From contig NZ_SRUU01000028.1 in the NCBI RefSeq assembly GCF_004791585.1, positions 1 to 64,000 of the forward strand: DNA of 64,000 nucleotides, written 5' to 3'. Both the position numbers and the translations under genes were made by a program. The notes beneath the pieces are model-generated. The model searched no databases, was not told the DNA's origin, and saw only the letters and a program-made list of their open reading frames with translations. The DNA is from Mesorhizobium sp. M1C.F.Ca.ET.210.01.1.1 (GTDB lineage Bacteria; Pseudomonadota; Alphaproteobacteria; Rhizobiales; Rhizobiaceae). How positions within the stretch are numbered: the stretch's first letter is position 1; every line of letters starts with the position of its first letter. Of the stretch, positions 16,802 to 24,489 are shown piece after piece.

Positions 16802-17773
16802 ATGGATAGTTTCGTTGCCATCGTCCAGGTGCTGGACTCGACAATCCGCCTGTCGGTGCCGCTGCTGCTTGCCTGCCTCGCCGGCCTCTATTCCGAGCGG
16901 GCCGGCATCTTCGACATCGGTCTCGAAGGCAAGATGCTGGTCGGCGCCTTCGCCGGCGCCGCCGCGGCCTCCGTCTTCCACTCGGCCTTCATCGGCCTCG
17001 GCATGGCGATCCTGATCTCGGTCGCCTTCGCCATGGTGCACGGCTTCGCCTCGATCACGCACCGCGGCAACCAGATCGTTTCCGGCGTCGCCATCAACTT
17101 CGTCGCCGCAGGGTCGACCATCATTCTGGGTCAGGCCTGGTTCCAGCAGGGCGGTCGCACGCCGGCGCTGCAGCCCGGCGAACGGTTCGAGGCGATCGTC
17201 TGGCCCGGTGCCGACGCGGTGAGGGGCGTGCCGATCCTCGGCCCGATCTATTCGGAGCTGATCTCCGGCCATTCCATACTGGTCTATTTCGCCTTCGCGA
17301 TGGTGCCGTTCACCTGGTGGGTGCTGTTCCGCACCCGCTTCGGCCTCAGGATGCGCGCAGTCGGCGAGAACCCGGCCGCCGTCGACACCGCCGGCATTTC
17401 GGTCGCTTGGCTGCGCTACCGGGCGCTGATCTGCACCGGCGTGCTCACCGGCGTCGCCGGCGCCTATCTGTCGATGGTGCAGAATGGCGGCTTCGTGAAG
17501 GACATGACCGCGGGCAAGGGCTACATCGCGCTCGCCGCGCTGATCTTCGCCAAATGGAAGCCGGTCAATGCCATGTTCGCCTGTCTGCTCTTCGGTTTCC
17601 TCGATGCTCTGTCGATCCGCCTGCAAGGCACGCCGCTGCCGATCGTCGGCAAGGTGCCGGTGCAGTTCATGCAGGCGCTGCCCTATGTGCTCACCGTCAT
17701 CCTGCTCGCCGGCTTCATCGGCAAGGCAATCCCGCCGCGCGCCGGCGGCGTGCCCTACGTCAAGGAACGCTGA
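16802..17773 (+). CDS. Nucleoside ABC transporter permease 2
   Basis: A 323-residue second permease of the importer. The GLYSERAGIFDIGLEGKML region near the N-terminus is a hallmark of this family, and several further helices follow. It begins 1 bp after the preceding stop codon. Cytidine deaminase starts 73 bp after it on the same strand, so the importer and the salvage enzymes probably form one operon running to 20358. Confidence 0.92.
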   Translation: MDSFVAIVQVLDSTIRLSVPLLLACLAGLYSERAGIFDIGLEGKMLVGAFAGAAAASVFHSAFIGLGMAILISVAFAMVHGFASITHRGNQIVSGVAINFVAAGSTIILGQAWFQQGGRTPALQPGERFEAIVWPGADAVRGVPILGPIYSELISGHSILVYFAFAMVPFTWWVLFRTRFGLRMRAVGENPAAVDTAGISVAWLRYRALICTGVLTGVAGAYLSMVQNGGFVKDMTAGKGYIALAALIFAKWKPVNAMFACLLFGFLDALSIRLQGTPLPIVGKVPVQFMQALPYVLTVILLAGFIGKAIPPRAGGVPYVKER

Positions 17774-17846
17774 GATCGGGACGACAGGAACCGCTCGGCC
17801 TCGACGCAATCGGCTTTTGAACAAGATCGTGGGAGAGAAGAACTGA

Positions 17847-18239
17847 ATGTCGCATGATCTGTTCGAGGCGGCGAAGGCTGCGATGGCGAAAGCCTATGCG
17901 CCCTATTCCAAGTTCCCCGTGGGCGCGGCGCTGCGCACCGAGGACGGGCGCGTCTTTGCCGGCGCCAATATCGAGGTGGCGTCCTATCCCGAAGGCTGGT
18001 GCGCCGAGACGACGGCGCTTGGCCATTACATCATGGGCGGCGGCGGCAGGATCACCGAGGTCGCCGTGATTGCCGAGCGCATGGCGAAATGCACACCCTG
18101 CGGCGGCTGCCGGCAGCGGCTGGCGGAGTTTTGCCGGCCGGAGACCAAGCTTTATCTCTGCGACAATACCGGCGTGGTCGAGACCGTGACCATGGGCGAG
18201 ATGCTGCCTTACGGCTTCAGCGGCGATATTCTGAAATGA
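17847..18239 (+). CDS. cdd: Cytidine deaminase
   Basis: A 130-residue enzyme that deaminates cytidine and deoxycytidine to (deoxy)uridine. The zinc site is complete, with CAETTALGHY (about residue 52) and CTPCGGCRQRL (about residue 83) giving the Cys/Glu and two-Cys motifs. The length fits the homotetrameric small type. Its stop codon overlaps the start of purine nucleoside phosphorylase (ATGA), so the two are translationally coupled. Confidence 0.95.
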   Translation: MSHDLFEAAKAAMAKAYAPYSKFPVGAALRTEDGRVFAGANIEVASYPEGWCAETTALGHYIMGGGGRITEVAVIAERMAKCTPCGGCRQRLAEFCRPETKLYLCDNTGVVETVTMGEMLPYGFSGDILK

Positions 18240-19042
18240 AGGAAGCGCTGGATCATCTGGTCGAGAAACTCGACGGGCTGGCACCGACTGCGGCGCTTGT
18301 GCTGGGCTCCGGCCTCGGCGGTCTGGTCGACCAGGTCGAGGATGCCCGCCGCATTTCCTATGCCGAACTGGCGGGGTTCCCGCGAAGCGGTGTGTCCGGC
18401 CATGCCGGAGAAGTGGTGGCGGGGCATTTCGCAGGCACGCCGGTGCTGATGCTGTCCGGCCGCGCGCATTACTACGAGCACGGCAACGCCGCCGCGATGC
18501 GCCCGGCGTTGGAGGTGCTTGCCGGCATCGGCATCTCGCATCTCATCCTCACCAACGCCGCCGGATCGGTCGAGCCGGATATGGGGCCGGGCTCGGTTAT
18601 GCTGATCACCGACCACATCAATTTCTCCGGCTCCAATCCGCTGATCGGCGAGCCGAGCGACCGCCGCTTCGTCGGCCTTACCGAGGCTTATGATGCCGGC
18701 TTGCGCAAGGCGATCGAGAAGGCGGCCCAGGCCACCGGAACCGCGCTCCACAAGGGCGTCTATATGTGGTTCTCGGGACCATGCTTCGAGACGCCGGCCG
18801 AAATCCGCATGGCGCGCGTCATGGGCGCCAACGCGGTCGGCATGTCGACGGTGCCGGAGGTCATCCTCGCCCGCTTCCTCGGCCTCAAGGTCGCCGCGTG
18901 CTCGGTCATCACCAATCTGGCCGCGGGCATGACCGGGGCTGAGCTTTCGCATCAGGAAACCAAGGACATGGCGCCGGTCGGCGGCGCGCGGCTGGCGACG
19001 ATCCTGCGGCGCGTCTTCGAGCAAGGCTTGCCGGAAAGCTGA
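18236..19042 (+). CDS. Purine nucleoside phosphorylase (trimeric type)
   Basis: A 268-residue phosphorylase that splits purine nucleosides with phosphate into base and (deoxy)ribose 1-phosphate. Visible features are VLGSGLGGL (phosphate loop), SGRAHYYEHG, LTNAAGS, FSGPCFETPAE and GMSTVPEVILA, all marks of the PNP/MTAP family. The ATG overlaps the cdd stop, and the last base of its stop begins the deoA start (TGATG). The name punA or deoD is used variously for this type, so no symbol is given. Confidence 0.93.
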   Translation: MKEALDHLVEKLDGLAPTAALVLGSGLGGLVDQVEDARRISYAELAGFPRSGVSGHAGEVVAGHFAGTPVLMLSGRAHYYEHGNAAAMRPALEVLAGIGISHLILTNAAGSVEPDMGPGSVMLITDHINFSGSNPLIGEPSDRRFVGLTEAYDAGLRKAIEKAAQATGTALHKGVYMWFSGPCFETPAEIRMARVMGANAVGMSTVPEVILARFLGLKVAACSVITNLAAGMTGAELSHQETKDMAPVGGARLATILRRVFEQGLPES

Positions 19043-20358
19043 TGCTCCCCCAGGAAATCATCCGACGCAAACGCGATGGCCACAAGCTCTCGGCGTCCGA
19101 GATCGCGGCCTTCATCGAGGGGATAACGGCCGGCACGCTCTCAGAGGGCCAGATCGGCGCTTTCGCCATGGCGGTGTTCCTCAAAGGCATGAGCCGCGAG
19201 GAGGCGGTGGCGCTTACGCTCGCCATGCGCGATTCCGGCGATGTGCTCGACTGGTCCGACCTGCCGGGGCCGGTCACCGACAAGCATTCGACGGGCGGCG
19301 TCGGTGACAATGTCTCGCTGATGCTGGCGCCGATCGTCGCCGCCTGCGGCGCCTACGTGCCGATGATCTCCGGCCGCGGGCTCGGCCACACCGGCGGCAC
19401 GCTCGACAAGATGGACGCCATCCCCGGCTACGTCAGCCAGCCGGATGTGGCGCGCTTCCGCAAGACGGTGCTCGAGACCGGCTGCGCCATCATCGGCCAG
19501 ACCGCCGATCTGGCGCCCGCCGACCGCCGGCTCTATGCGATCCGCGACGTGACCGGCACTGTCGAATCGGTGCCGCTGATCACGGCCTCGATCCTGTCAA
19601 AGAAGCTCGCCGCCGGTCTGGGCTCGCTGGTGCTCGACGTCAAGGTCGGCAACGGCGCCTTCATGGAGAAGTCGCGCGACGCGGTCGCCCTGGCGAACAG
19701 CCTGGTCGAGGTCGCCAACGGAGCGGGCCTCAAGGCTTCGGCCCTGGTGACCGGCATGAACGAGCCGCTCGCCTCGGCCGCCGGCAATGCGGTCGAGGTG
19801 AGGAATGCGGTCGATTTCCTGACCGGCCGTTTCCGGGACCGCCGGCTTGAGGATGTGACGCTGGCGCTCGCCGCCGAAATGCTGCAGTCGGCGGGGATCG
19901 TCTCGTCCAACCAGGACGGGATCAGGCGCGCCGCCGAGACGCTTGCCGGTGGCCGCGCGGCGGCTGTCTTCGCGCGCATGGTGACGGCGCTCGGCGGTCC
20001 CGTTGATTTTATCGAGAAGCCGGAAAAATACCTGCCGAATGCGCCGGTGGAATTGGCCGTGGAAGCGTCCGACGACGGCTTCGTCACCGGCATCGCGACG
20101 CGCGACATCGGCCTTGCCGTCGTTGGCCTCGGCGGCGGACGCACGCGTCCGGACGACAGGATCGATCACGCCGTCGGTATCACTAGGCTGCTGCCGGTCG
20201 GCGCCGAGGTGCGGGCAGGTGAGGCGCTGGCGCTGGTCCATGCCCGGACCAGGGCGGATGCCGAGGCCGCCGCCGCAGCGGTGCGCTCCGCTTATACGGT
20301 CGGATCCTCCAAGCCATCCGCCGAGAAGACCGTGCTCAGGCGGATACTGCCGCTTTAG
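19042..20358 (+). CDS. deoA: Thymidine phosphorylase
   Basis: A 438-residue pyrimidine nucleoside phosphorylase that converts thymidine and deoxyuridine to base plus deoxyribose 1-phosphate. The family signature SGRGLGHTGGTLDKMD is at about residue 112, preceded by the phosphate-binding DKHSTGGVGD. Length matches E. coli DeoA (440). It ends the uptake/salvage operon. The deoxyribose-1-phosphate enzymes deoB and deoC are not found in this window. Confidence 0.95.
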   Translation: MLPQEIIRRKRDGHKLSASEIAAFIEGITAGTLSEGQIGAFAMAVFLKGMSREEAVALTLAMRDSGDVLDWSDLPGPVTDKHSTGGVGDNVSLMLAPIVAACGAYVPMISGRGLGHTGGTLDKMDAIPGYVSQPDVARFRKTVLETGCAIIGQTADLAPADRRLYAIRDVTGTVESVPLITASILSKKLAAGLGSLVLDVKVGNGAFMEKSRDAVALANSLVEVANGAGLKASALVTGMNEPLASAAGNAVEVRNAVDFLTGRFRDRRLEDVTLALAAEMLQSAGIVSSNQDGIRRAAETLAGGRAAAVFARMVTALGGPVDFIEKPEKYLPNAPVELAVEASDDGFVTGIATRDIGLAVVGLGGGRTRPDDRIDHAVGITRLLPVGAEVRAGEALALVHARTRADAEAAAAAVRSAYTVGSSKPSAEKTVLRRILPL

Positions 20359-20406
20359 AGCCGGATGATTTCAGGTCGAATCGACCTGAAATCTGAATCC
20401 GTCTCT
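20357..20406. repeat. Left half of an intergenic mosaic repeat, with perfect hairpin
   Basis: Contains the near-perfect palindrome 20367-20393 (GATTTCAGGTCGA pairing with TCGACCTGAAATC). It overlaps the deoA stop and could act as a terminator or mRNA-end hairpin. It appears to be continuous with the palindromic element at 23003-23051: removing the transposon joins the two into one intergenic repeat unit. That suggests the transposon landed inside it. Confidence 0.65.
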
Positions 20407-20410
20407 AAAT

Positions 20411-20455
20411 GGGGTCAGGACAAGAGCAGTTCAAAATCCTGCGCTAAGATCGAAC
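20411..20455 (+). repeat. Left terminal inverted repeat of the Tn3-like element
   Basis: It begins GGGGTCAGGACAAGAGCAGT and ends GCTAAGATCGAAC. It is the reverse complement of 22943-22987 with one mismatch (T against C at the 21st base). It lies 12 bp beyond the stop of the transposase fragment, as is usual at the tnpA end of Tn3 elements. Confidence 0.95.
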
Positions 20456-20467
20456 GTACGATGGACA

Positions 20468-20824
20468 TCATGCGGCCCGGAAAAGACGTCCGGGAAGCCT
20501 CAAGAGTCTGAAGCCTTCGGGCATTTGCTGCTCGGTGTCCCAGGAATAGATGCCGGTGAGGTTGATGTGCTCCCAGCTGAGCGGCGAGACGTGCTTGAGC
20601 AGTTCGTCGGGAATATTTCGGCCTTGCTGGCGCAGATGGGCCGTGGCCCGACTGAGATAGACGGTGTTCCAGTAAACGATGGCGCTGACGACCAGATTAA
20701 GCCCGGACGCCCGGAAGGCCTGGCTGTCATAGGACCGGTCGCGGATTTCACCGCGCTCATGGAAGAAGACGGCGCGCTTGAGCTTATGGGCCGCTTCACC
20801 CTTGTTGAGACCGGCCTCTGGCAA
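20468..20824 (-). pseudogene. Tn3-family transposase, C-terminal fragment
   Basis: About 118 residues matching the extreme C-terminus of Tn3 TnpA: GLNKGEAAHKL, RAVFFHERGEIRDRSYD, RASGLNLVVSAIVYWNTVYL, and LSPLSWEHINLTG. A full Tn3 transposase is roughly 1000 residues, so about nine tenths are missing, including the DDE catalytic core. In-frame similarity seems to reach back to about 20850, right up to the end of queE. The fragment marks where the cargo replaced the transposase body. Confidence 0.92.
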
Positions 20825-20837
20825 GACGCGGGCAGAC

Positions 20838-21572
20838 TCAGACGCCTCGCCTGTTGCCCCAGAGCAGGACGTGTAGCTGCGGCAACACGCGTGCCTCGAA
20901 CCATTGATCGTCCGTCACTTTGCCGACCAGCCAAAGCGTCCGGTCCATGATGCCGTCGATATCCACCGTTGCTGAGTCGTCATCGGGCGGCGGCGGTGTG
21001 TGGTTACCGGGCTGGAGATAAACCGAAAGAGTTGGGTAGCGGGCGGCGGCGGCGCGGGCATAGGCGTAATCGCCGTCGTCAAAAACAACGATTTTCAGCG
21101 CGATCTGCGGTGCTTCCGCGGCCATGCGCAGACAAGCGTCAAACGCGTCCCAATCCGTTTCCATGCCGCTTGACGGGGGCTTTGGGCTCAGCACCAGAAC
21201 GTCGAGATTGGCGAACCAGTCCCTTGCAACGCTGCCCTGGGTTTCTAGGGCGAAACGATAGCCCTCACGATGACCGCGCTCCATGAGCGCGCCCAGCGGC
21301 TGGATCGCCGGATTGCCGCCGGAGAGCGAAACCATCAGCGGCCTGGAACCGGAGAGCCGGGTCACCTCCCGCCAGATCTCGTCTACCGACATCGGGAGCC
21401 ATTGATCTCGATATTCGCTCGCGACCGCATGGAGCGTATCGCACCATGAACAGCGATAGTCGCAGCCGCCGGTCCGGACGAAGACGGTGGGAAGGCCGAT
21501 CAGTATGCCCTCCCCCTGGATCGTCGGTCCGAAGATCTCGCTGATGCGGATCTGTGTCTCGCCGGCGCTCAT
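20838..21572 (-). CDS. queE: 7-carboxy-7-deazaguanine synthase
   Basis: A 244-residue radical SAM enzyme that converts 6-carboxytetrahydropterin to 7-carboxy-7-deazaguanine on the way to preQ0. The [4Fe-4S] ligands are in CDYRCSWC (CX3CX2C, residues about 35-42), preceded by SEIFGPTIQGEG, the QueE N-terminal hallmark. SLSGGNPA follows. The start is MSAGETQ because its ATG overlaps the queD stop (ATGA); a longer frame to 21647 would overlap queD. It is transposon cargo and the last gene of queC-queD-queE. Confidence 0.95.
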   Translation of the reverse strand: MSAGETQIRISEIFGPTIQGEGILIGLPTVFVRTGGCDYRCSWCDTLHAVASEYRDQWLPMSVDEIWREVTRLSGSRPLMVSLSGGNPAIQPLGALMERGHREGYRFALETQGSVARDWFANLDVLVLSPKPPSSGMETDWDAFDACLRMAAEAPQIALKIVVFDDGDYAYARAAAARYPTLSVYLQPGNHTPPPPDDDSATVDIDGIMDRTLWLVGKVTDDQWFEARVLPQLHVLLWGNRRGV

Positions 21573-21925
21573 GGCCGGTATTCCGCCCAGGTCTTCGGCG
21601 TTTCGCTGACGCGCACCGCTGACGTTTCCGGCAGTCTCTCCTTGCACCAGTCGTAAAAATGTTTTGCCAGATATTCCGCCGTGACCCCATCATGCCCAAG
21701 AACATCGTTCAGGTGACGATGATCGAAGGCCTCATCGATATAGCGCTTGAGCGGCGCAAGCTCGTGGTAGTCGCGGACGAAGCCGTCGCTGTTAAGCGTG
21801 GCGGCCGAAAGCTCGACCTCGACGACGTAGTTGTGCCCGTGCAGGCGAGCGCATTGGTGTTCGGCCGGCAGGCGCGCCAACTGATGCGAAGCTGAGAAGT
21901 GAAATTCCTTGGTGATGCGGAACAT
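21569..21925 (-). CDS. queD: 6-carboxytetrahydropterin synthase
   Basis: A 118-residue QueD-type enzyme that makes 6-carboxytetrahydropterin from dihydroneopterin triphosphate. The zinc histidines are in FSASHQL and HGHNY, with the catalytic Cys in CARLHGHNY. FDHRHLND and a C-terminal glutamate (RVSET) complete the site. GGAGG lies 6 bases before the ATG, and the queC stop (TAA) overlaps the ATG by one base. Its GTP cyclohydrolase partner (folE) is not in the element. Confidence 0.95.
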   Translation of the reverse strand: MFRITKEFHFSASHQLARLPAEHQCARLHGHNYVVEVELSAATLNSDGFVRDYHELAPLKRYIDEAFDHRHLNDVLGHDGVTAEYLAKHFYDWCKERLPETSAVRVSETPKTWAEYRP

Positions 21926-22635
21926 TACTTCACCTCCTCAGCGGAAAAGCCAGCGGTGGCTGCCACCCAGAAGTTCGGATCCTCGTAGTCGGTCGGATCG
22001 TCGATCCCGGCAAGGTGAAACGCCTCGCGCCGCTCCACGCACGTTCCGCAACGACCGCAATGGCGCACGCCGCCCTTGTAGCACGACCAGGTCTCCGCAA
22101 AGGGAGTACCGTTTTGCGCACCGTCGGCCACGATACCAGCCTTCGATATTTGAACGTAGGGCGCATAAAGCGAAACGCTGGCATAGCCGTCGAGCGCCTG
22201 GTCCTGCATTGCCTGAAATGCATCGATGAAGCCGGGGCGACAATCGGGATAGATGAAATGATCGCCGCCATGCACGGCAACTCCAACGGCCTCGGCTTGC
22301 TGCGCGGCGGCAAGCCCGAAGGCGATGGCTAGCATGATCGCGTTGCGGTTGGGGACAATTGTGGTTTTCATCGTCTCCTCGGCATAGTGCCCGTCCGGAA
22401 CGGCGATATCGTCGGTCAGGGCCGAGCCGGCGAGATGGGCGCCGATATTCCTGATGTCGATGATCTGGTGGGCAACGCCGAGCCGCCTGGCGCAGGCTGC
22501 GGCGAAATCCAGCTCCTTGCGATGCCGCTGTCCGTAATCGAAGGAAAGAAGGCCGACGAGTTGATGTTCCGCTGCCACCTTATGGGCGAGCGAAACGGAG
22601 TCCAATCCGCCGGAGCAGATGACGATGGTTTTCAT
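21925..22635 (-). CDS. queC: 7-cyano-7-deazaguanine (preQ0) synthase
   Basis: A 236-residue ATP-dependent enzyme that turns 7-carboxy-7-deazaguanine into preQ0. The PP-loop CSGGLDSVSLAHK is at residues 8-20, FDYGQRH lies at about 33, and the C-terminal zinc site is C-x-GGVRHCGRCGTC. It is the first gene of a tightly overlapping operon with queD and queE. An imperfect hairpin lies about 50-70 bp upstream (22685-22706). preQ0 feeds queuosine in tRNA and, in some islands, deazaguanine DNA modification. Confidence 0.96.
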   Translation of the reverse strand: MKTIVICSGGLDSVSLAHKVAAEHQLVGLLSFDYGQRHRKELDFAAACARRLGVAHQIIDIRNIGAHLAGSALTDDIAVPDGHYAEETMKTTIVPNRNAIMLAIAFGLAAAQQAEAVGVAVHGGDHFIYPDCRPGFIDAFQAMQDQALDGYASVSLYAPYVQISKAGIVADGAQNGTPFAETWSCYKGGVRHCGRCGTCVERREAFHLAGIDDPTDYEDPNFWVAATAGFSAEEVK

Positions 22636-22942
22636 ACTATGAGATCCCTTGTTTTGACCGGGTGGGCTGCGACCGGATTGCGAGATACCTTCTAAGACAA
22701 AGGTATGCCTTTTTGAAGAGAAAGCATGACGTGGCGGTTAGCTTGCATTAATTTTGGGGTTGAAGGGATACGAACCTTAGACCCAGCTGCCGGCACTTTC
22801 GATCCCAATCAGCTCCAAAGGTATGACAGCGGTGATGTGCACGAGGATCTTGCTAGGGGGAATGAGCATCTCGGCCATCGCGAGGAAATTCGCAACCAGT
22901 CGCCAGGCCGTCATGCGCGTGCGAGATGAAAGTTCACGTTCT
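22636..22942. other. Region between queC and the right end of the transposon
   Basis: About 307 bases holding the queC promoter region. The stretch 22685-22706 forms a hairpin with 7-bp arms ATACCTT/AAGGTAT. Nearer the right end a 45-codon minus-strand frame (22777-22914) encodes a mostly hydrophobic peptide (LAMAEMLIPPSKILVHITAV) and may be another decayed fragment. No resolvase gene, res site or complete regulator could be recognised. Confidence 0.45.
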
Positions 22943-22987
22943 GTTCGATCTTAGCGCAGGATTTTGGACTGCTCTTGTCCTGACCCC
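22943..22987 (-). repeat. Right terminal inverted repeat of the Tn3-like element
   Basis: The reverse complement of the left repeat with a single mismatch. It ends at CTGACCCC and is followed by TAGAT, the likely mutated copy of the TAAAT next to the left end. Confidence 0.95.
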
Positions 22988-23002
22988 TAGATCAAAGAAA
23001 TA

Positions 23003-23051
23003 GAGCATGACGTCGTCCGAAAACCGCTTCACACTTTTCGGCATCATGCTC
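23003..23051. repeat. Palindromic intergenic repeat (GGAAAACCG-like family)
   Basis: GAGCATGACGTCG and its near-complement at the far end (GGCATCATGCTC) enclose CCGAAAACCGCTTCACAC. It lies just outside the right end of the transposon. It belongs to the same repeat family as 11145-11188, 41050-41092, 41480-41523 and 42671-42730. Confidence 0.65.
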
Positions 23052-23061
23052 CAGGTCCAAC

Positions 23062-23628
23062 CTACTGCACGAGCAGCAGCGCGCCGTTCTGGACCTCGTA
23101 TTTCTGCAGCCGCTGCAGGAAGCTCATGCCGATCAGATTGGTTTGCAGCGACCGGTCGTCGAGCACCACAGCCTGGACGTTGTCGACCGAGATCTTGCCG
23201 ATCTGCAGGCGCTCGACCGTCACCACCGCGGCCTTGATGGCGCCGTTCGCGGTGTTCACCTGACGATTGAAATCCGACTGGTTGAGCGAGATGCCGATCC
23301 GTCGCGCGGTCGACGTGTTGATGGCGACCAGCGTCGCGCCGGTGTCGATCATGCCGTCGATCTGGCGGCCGTTGAGCTTGAAGGCGGAGGTGAAATGGCC
23401 GCGTTCGTCGGCATTGACCAACACCTGGCGGCCAAGCGGCATCGGCGCTGCCGGCTTGGCCTGAACCGAGGCGAGGTTGACGTCCGGTCGCGCCTCCGGC
23501 GCCGCCGGCTTGGCAGCAACGGCCGATTTCAGAAGGCTTTCGACCATCTGCGGGTTCGACTGATAGACGATCGGGATCGATGCCGAGCTTCCGACAAAGA
23601 CGCCAAGGAGGAGAAGCTTGCGCAGCAT
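23062..23628 (-). CDS. Clan AA aspartic protease (TIGR02281-like), membrane-anchored
   Basis: A 188-residue retropepsin-like protein. An N-terminal hydrophobic anchor (RKLLLLGVFVGSSASI) is followed by an alanine/proline-rich linker and a single aspartic-protease domain. That domain has active-site DTGAT (about residue 98) and a C-terminal LIGMSFLQRL flap-like segment. One Asp-Thr-Gly implies a dimer. The start MLRKLLL is preferred over the ATG eight codons upstream because GAAGG lies just before it. The role is unknown, probably periplasmic. Confidence 0.83.
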   Translation of the reverse strand: MLRKLLLLGVFVGSSASIPIVYQSNPQMVESLLKSAVAAKPAAPEARPDVNLASVQAKPAAPMPLGRQVLVNADERGHFTSAFKLNGRQIDGMIDTGATLVAINTSTARRIGISLNQSDFNRQVNTANGAIKAAVVTVERLQIGKISVDNVQAVVLDDRSLQTNLIGMSFLQRLQKYEVQNGALLLVQ

Positions 23629-23733
23629 GGATCGACCTTCGTGAAGGTCCAATCCCTACGCCGACATGGTGTTTTCAGCTTTAACGGGCGCCGGCCCCGT
23701 GGTCTTTGCGTAAACGATCGGTAAAGAAGGCGC

Positions 23734-24363
23734 TCACTTGGTCCCGTACATGCGGTCGCCGGCGTCACCGAGGCCGGGCATGATATAGCCCTTGTCGTTC
23801 AGCTGGCGGTCGATCGAGGCGGTGAAGATCGGGACATCCGGATGCGCCTTGGTGAAGCGTTCGATGCCTTCGGGCGCCGCCAGCAGACACAGGAAGCGGA
23901 TGTTGGTGGCGCCGCGCCCTTTCAGCTTGTCGATCGCCGCGATCGCGGAATTGGCGGTCGCCAGCATCGGGTCGACGACGATCACCAGACGGTCGGCAAG
24001 GTCGCTCGGGGCCTTGAAGAAATACTCGATCGCCTCGAGCGTCTCGTGGTCGCGGTAGAGGCCGATATGCGCCACGCGCGCCGCCGGCACCAGGTCGAGC
24101 AGGCCTTCGAGCAGGCCGTTGCCGGCACGCAGCACGGAAGCGAAGACCAGCTTCTTGCCTTCCAGCGTCGGCGCTTCCATCTCCTCGATCGGCGTCTCGA
24201 TGGTGGTGGTGGTCAGTTCGAGATTGCGGGTGACCTCGTAGCCCAAAAGCAGCGAGATCTCGCGCAGCAGCCGCCGGAAGCCGGCTGTCGAAGTCTCCTT
24301 CTTGCGCATGATGGTCAGCTTGTGCTGGACGAGGGGGTGGTCGACGACGGTGACGCCCTGCAT
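23734..24363 (-). CDS. upp: Uracil phosphoribosyltransferase
   Basis: A 209-residue pyrimidine-salvage enzyme that makes UMP from uracil and PRPP. The PRPP motif is VIVVDPMLATANSA (about residue 125), SVLRAGNGLLEG lies near residue 75, and the uracil-binding GYIMPGLGDAGDR is at the C-terminus. Length matches E. coli Upp (208). It lies on the strand opposite to deoA and downstream of add, and completes the local nucleoside-salvage set by capturing uracil released by deoA. Confidence 0.97.
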   Translation of the reverse strand: MQGVTVVDHPLVQHKLTIMRKKETSTAGFRRLLREISLLLGYEVTRNLELTTTTIETPIEEMEAPTLEGKKLVFASVLRAGNGLLEGLLDLVPAARVAHIGLYRDHETLEAIEYFFKAPSDLADRLVIVVDPMLATANSAIAAIDKLKGRGATNIRFLCLLAAPEGIERFTKAHPDVPIFTASIDRQLNDKGYIMPGLGDAGDRMYGTK

Positions 24364-24489
24364 CGTTTTCTCCTGTGGTTCCGGCTTGCTGAAGCGACCC
24401 TAGCGGCATTGCGCCGGCCAAGGAACCGCCCGCCGCCATCCACCACAGCTTTTGCCAGGAATCCAGCGAAAGAAATCCAGACGAAGAAA

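Larger units (their letters stand above)
20411..22987. mobile_element. Tn3-family-derived transposon carrying queC-queD-queE
   Basis: A 2577-bp element bounded by 45-bp terminal inverted repeats that match at 44 of 45 positions. The ends start GGGG and contain the GCTAAG motif typical of Tn3-family ends. Five bases outside each end read TAAAT (20406-20410) and TAGAT (22988-22992), a 5-bp target duplication with one change. Inside are a 3' fragment of a Tn3-type transposase gene and the complete queC, queD and queE genes. There is no intact transposase or resolvase, so it would need a helper enzyme to move. The interior is visibly less GC-rich than the neighbouring genes (31 of 60 at 21661-21720 against 42 of 60 at 19381-19440). 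Confidence 0.93.

Noticed and set aside
13964..16821. Two long minus-strand frames (571 and 527 residues)
   Set aside because: Antisense to the nucleoside transporter ATPase and permease. Their composition is that of a shadow.
22732..22747. Possible sigma-54 promoter TGGC-N8-TTGC on the plus strand
   Set aside because: It matches only the GG/GC spacing, points away from queC, and has no gene downstream inside the transposon.
22726..22929. 67-codon plus-strand frame in the transposon
   Set aside because: There is no recognisable domain, and its middle overlaps an equally plausible minus-strand remnant. Neither can be supported as a gene.
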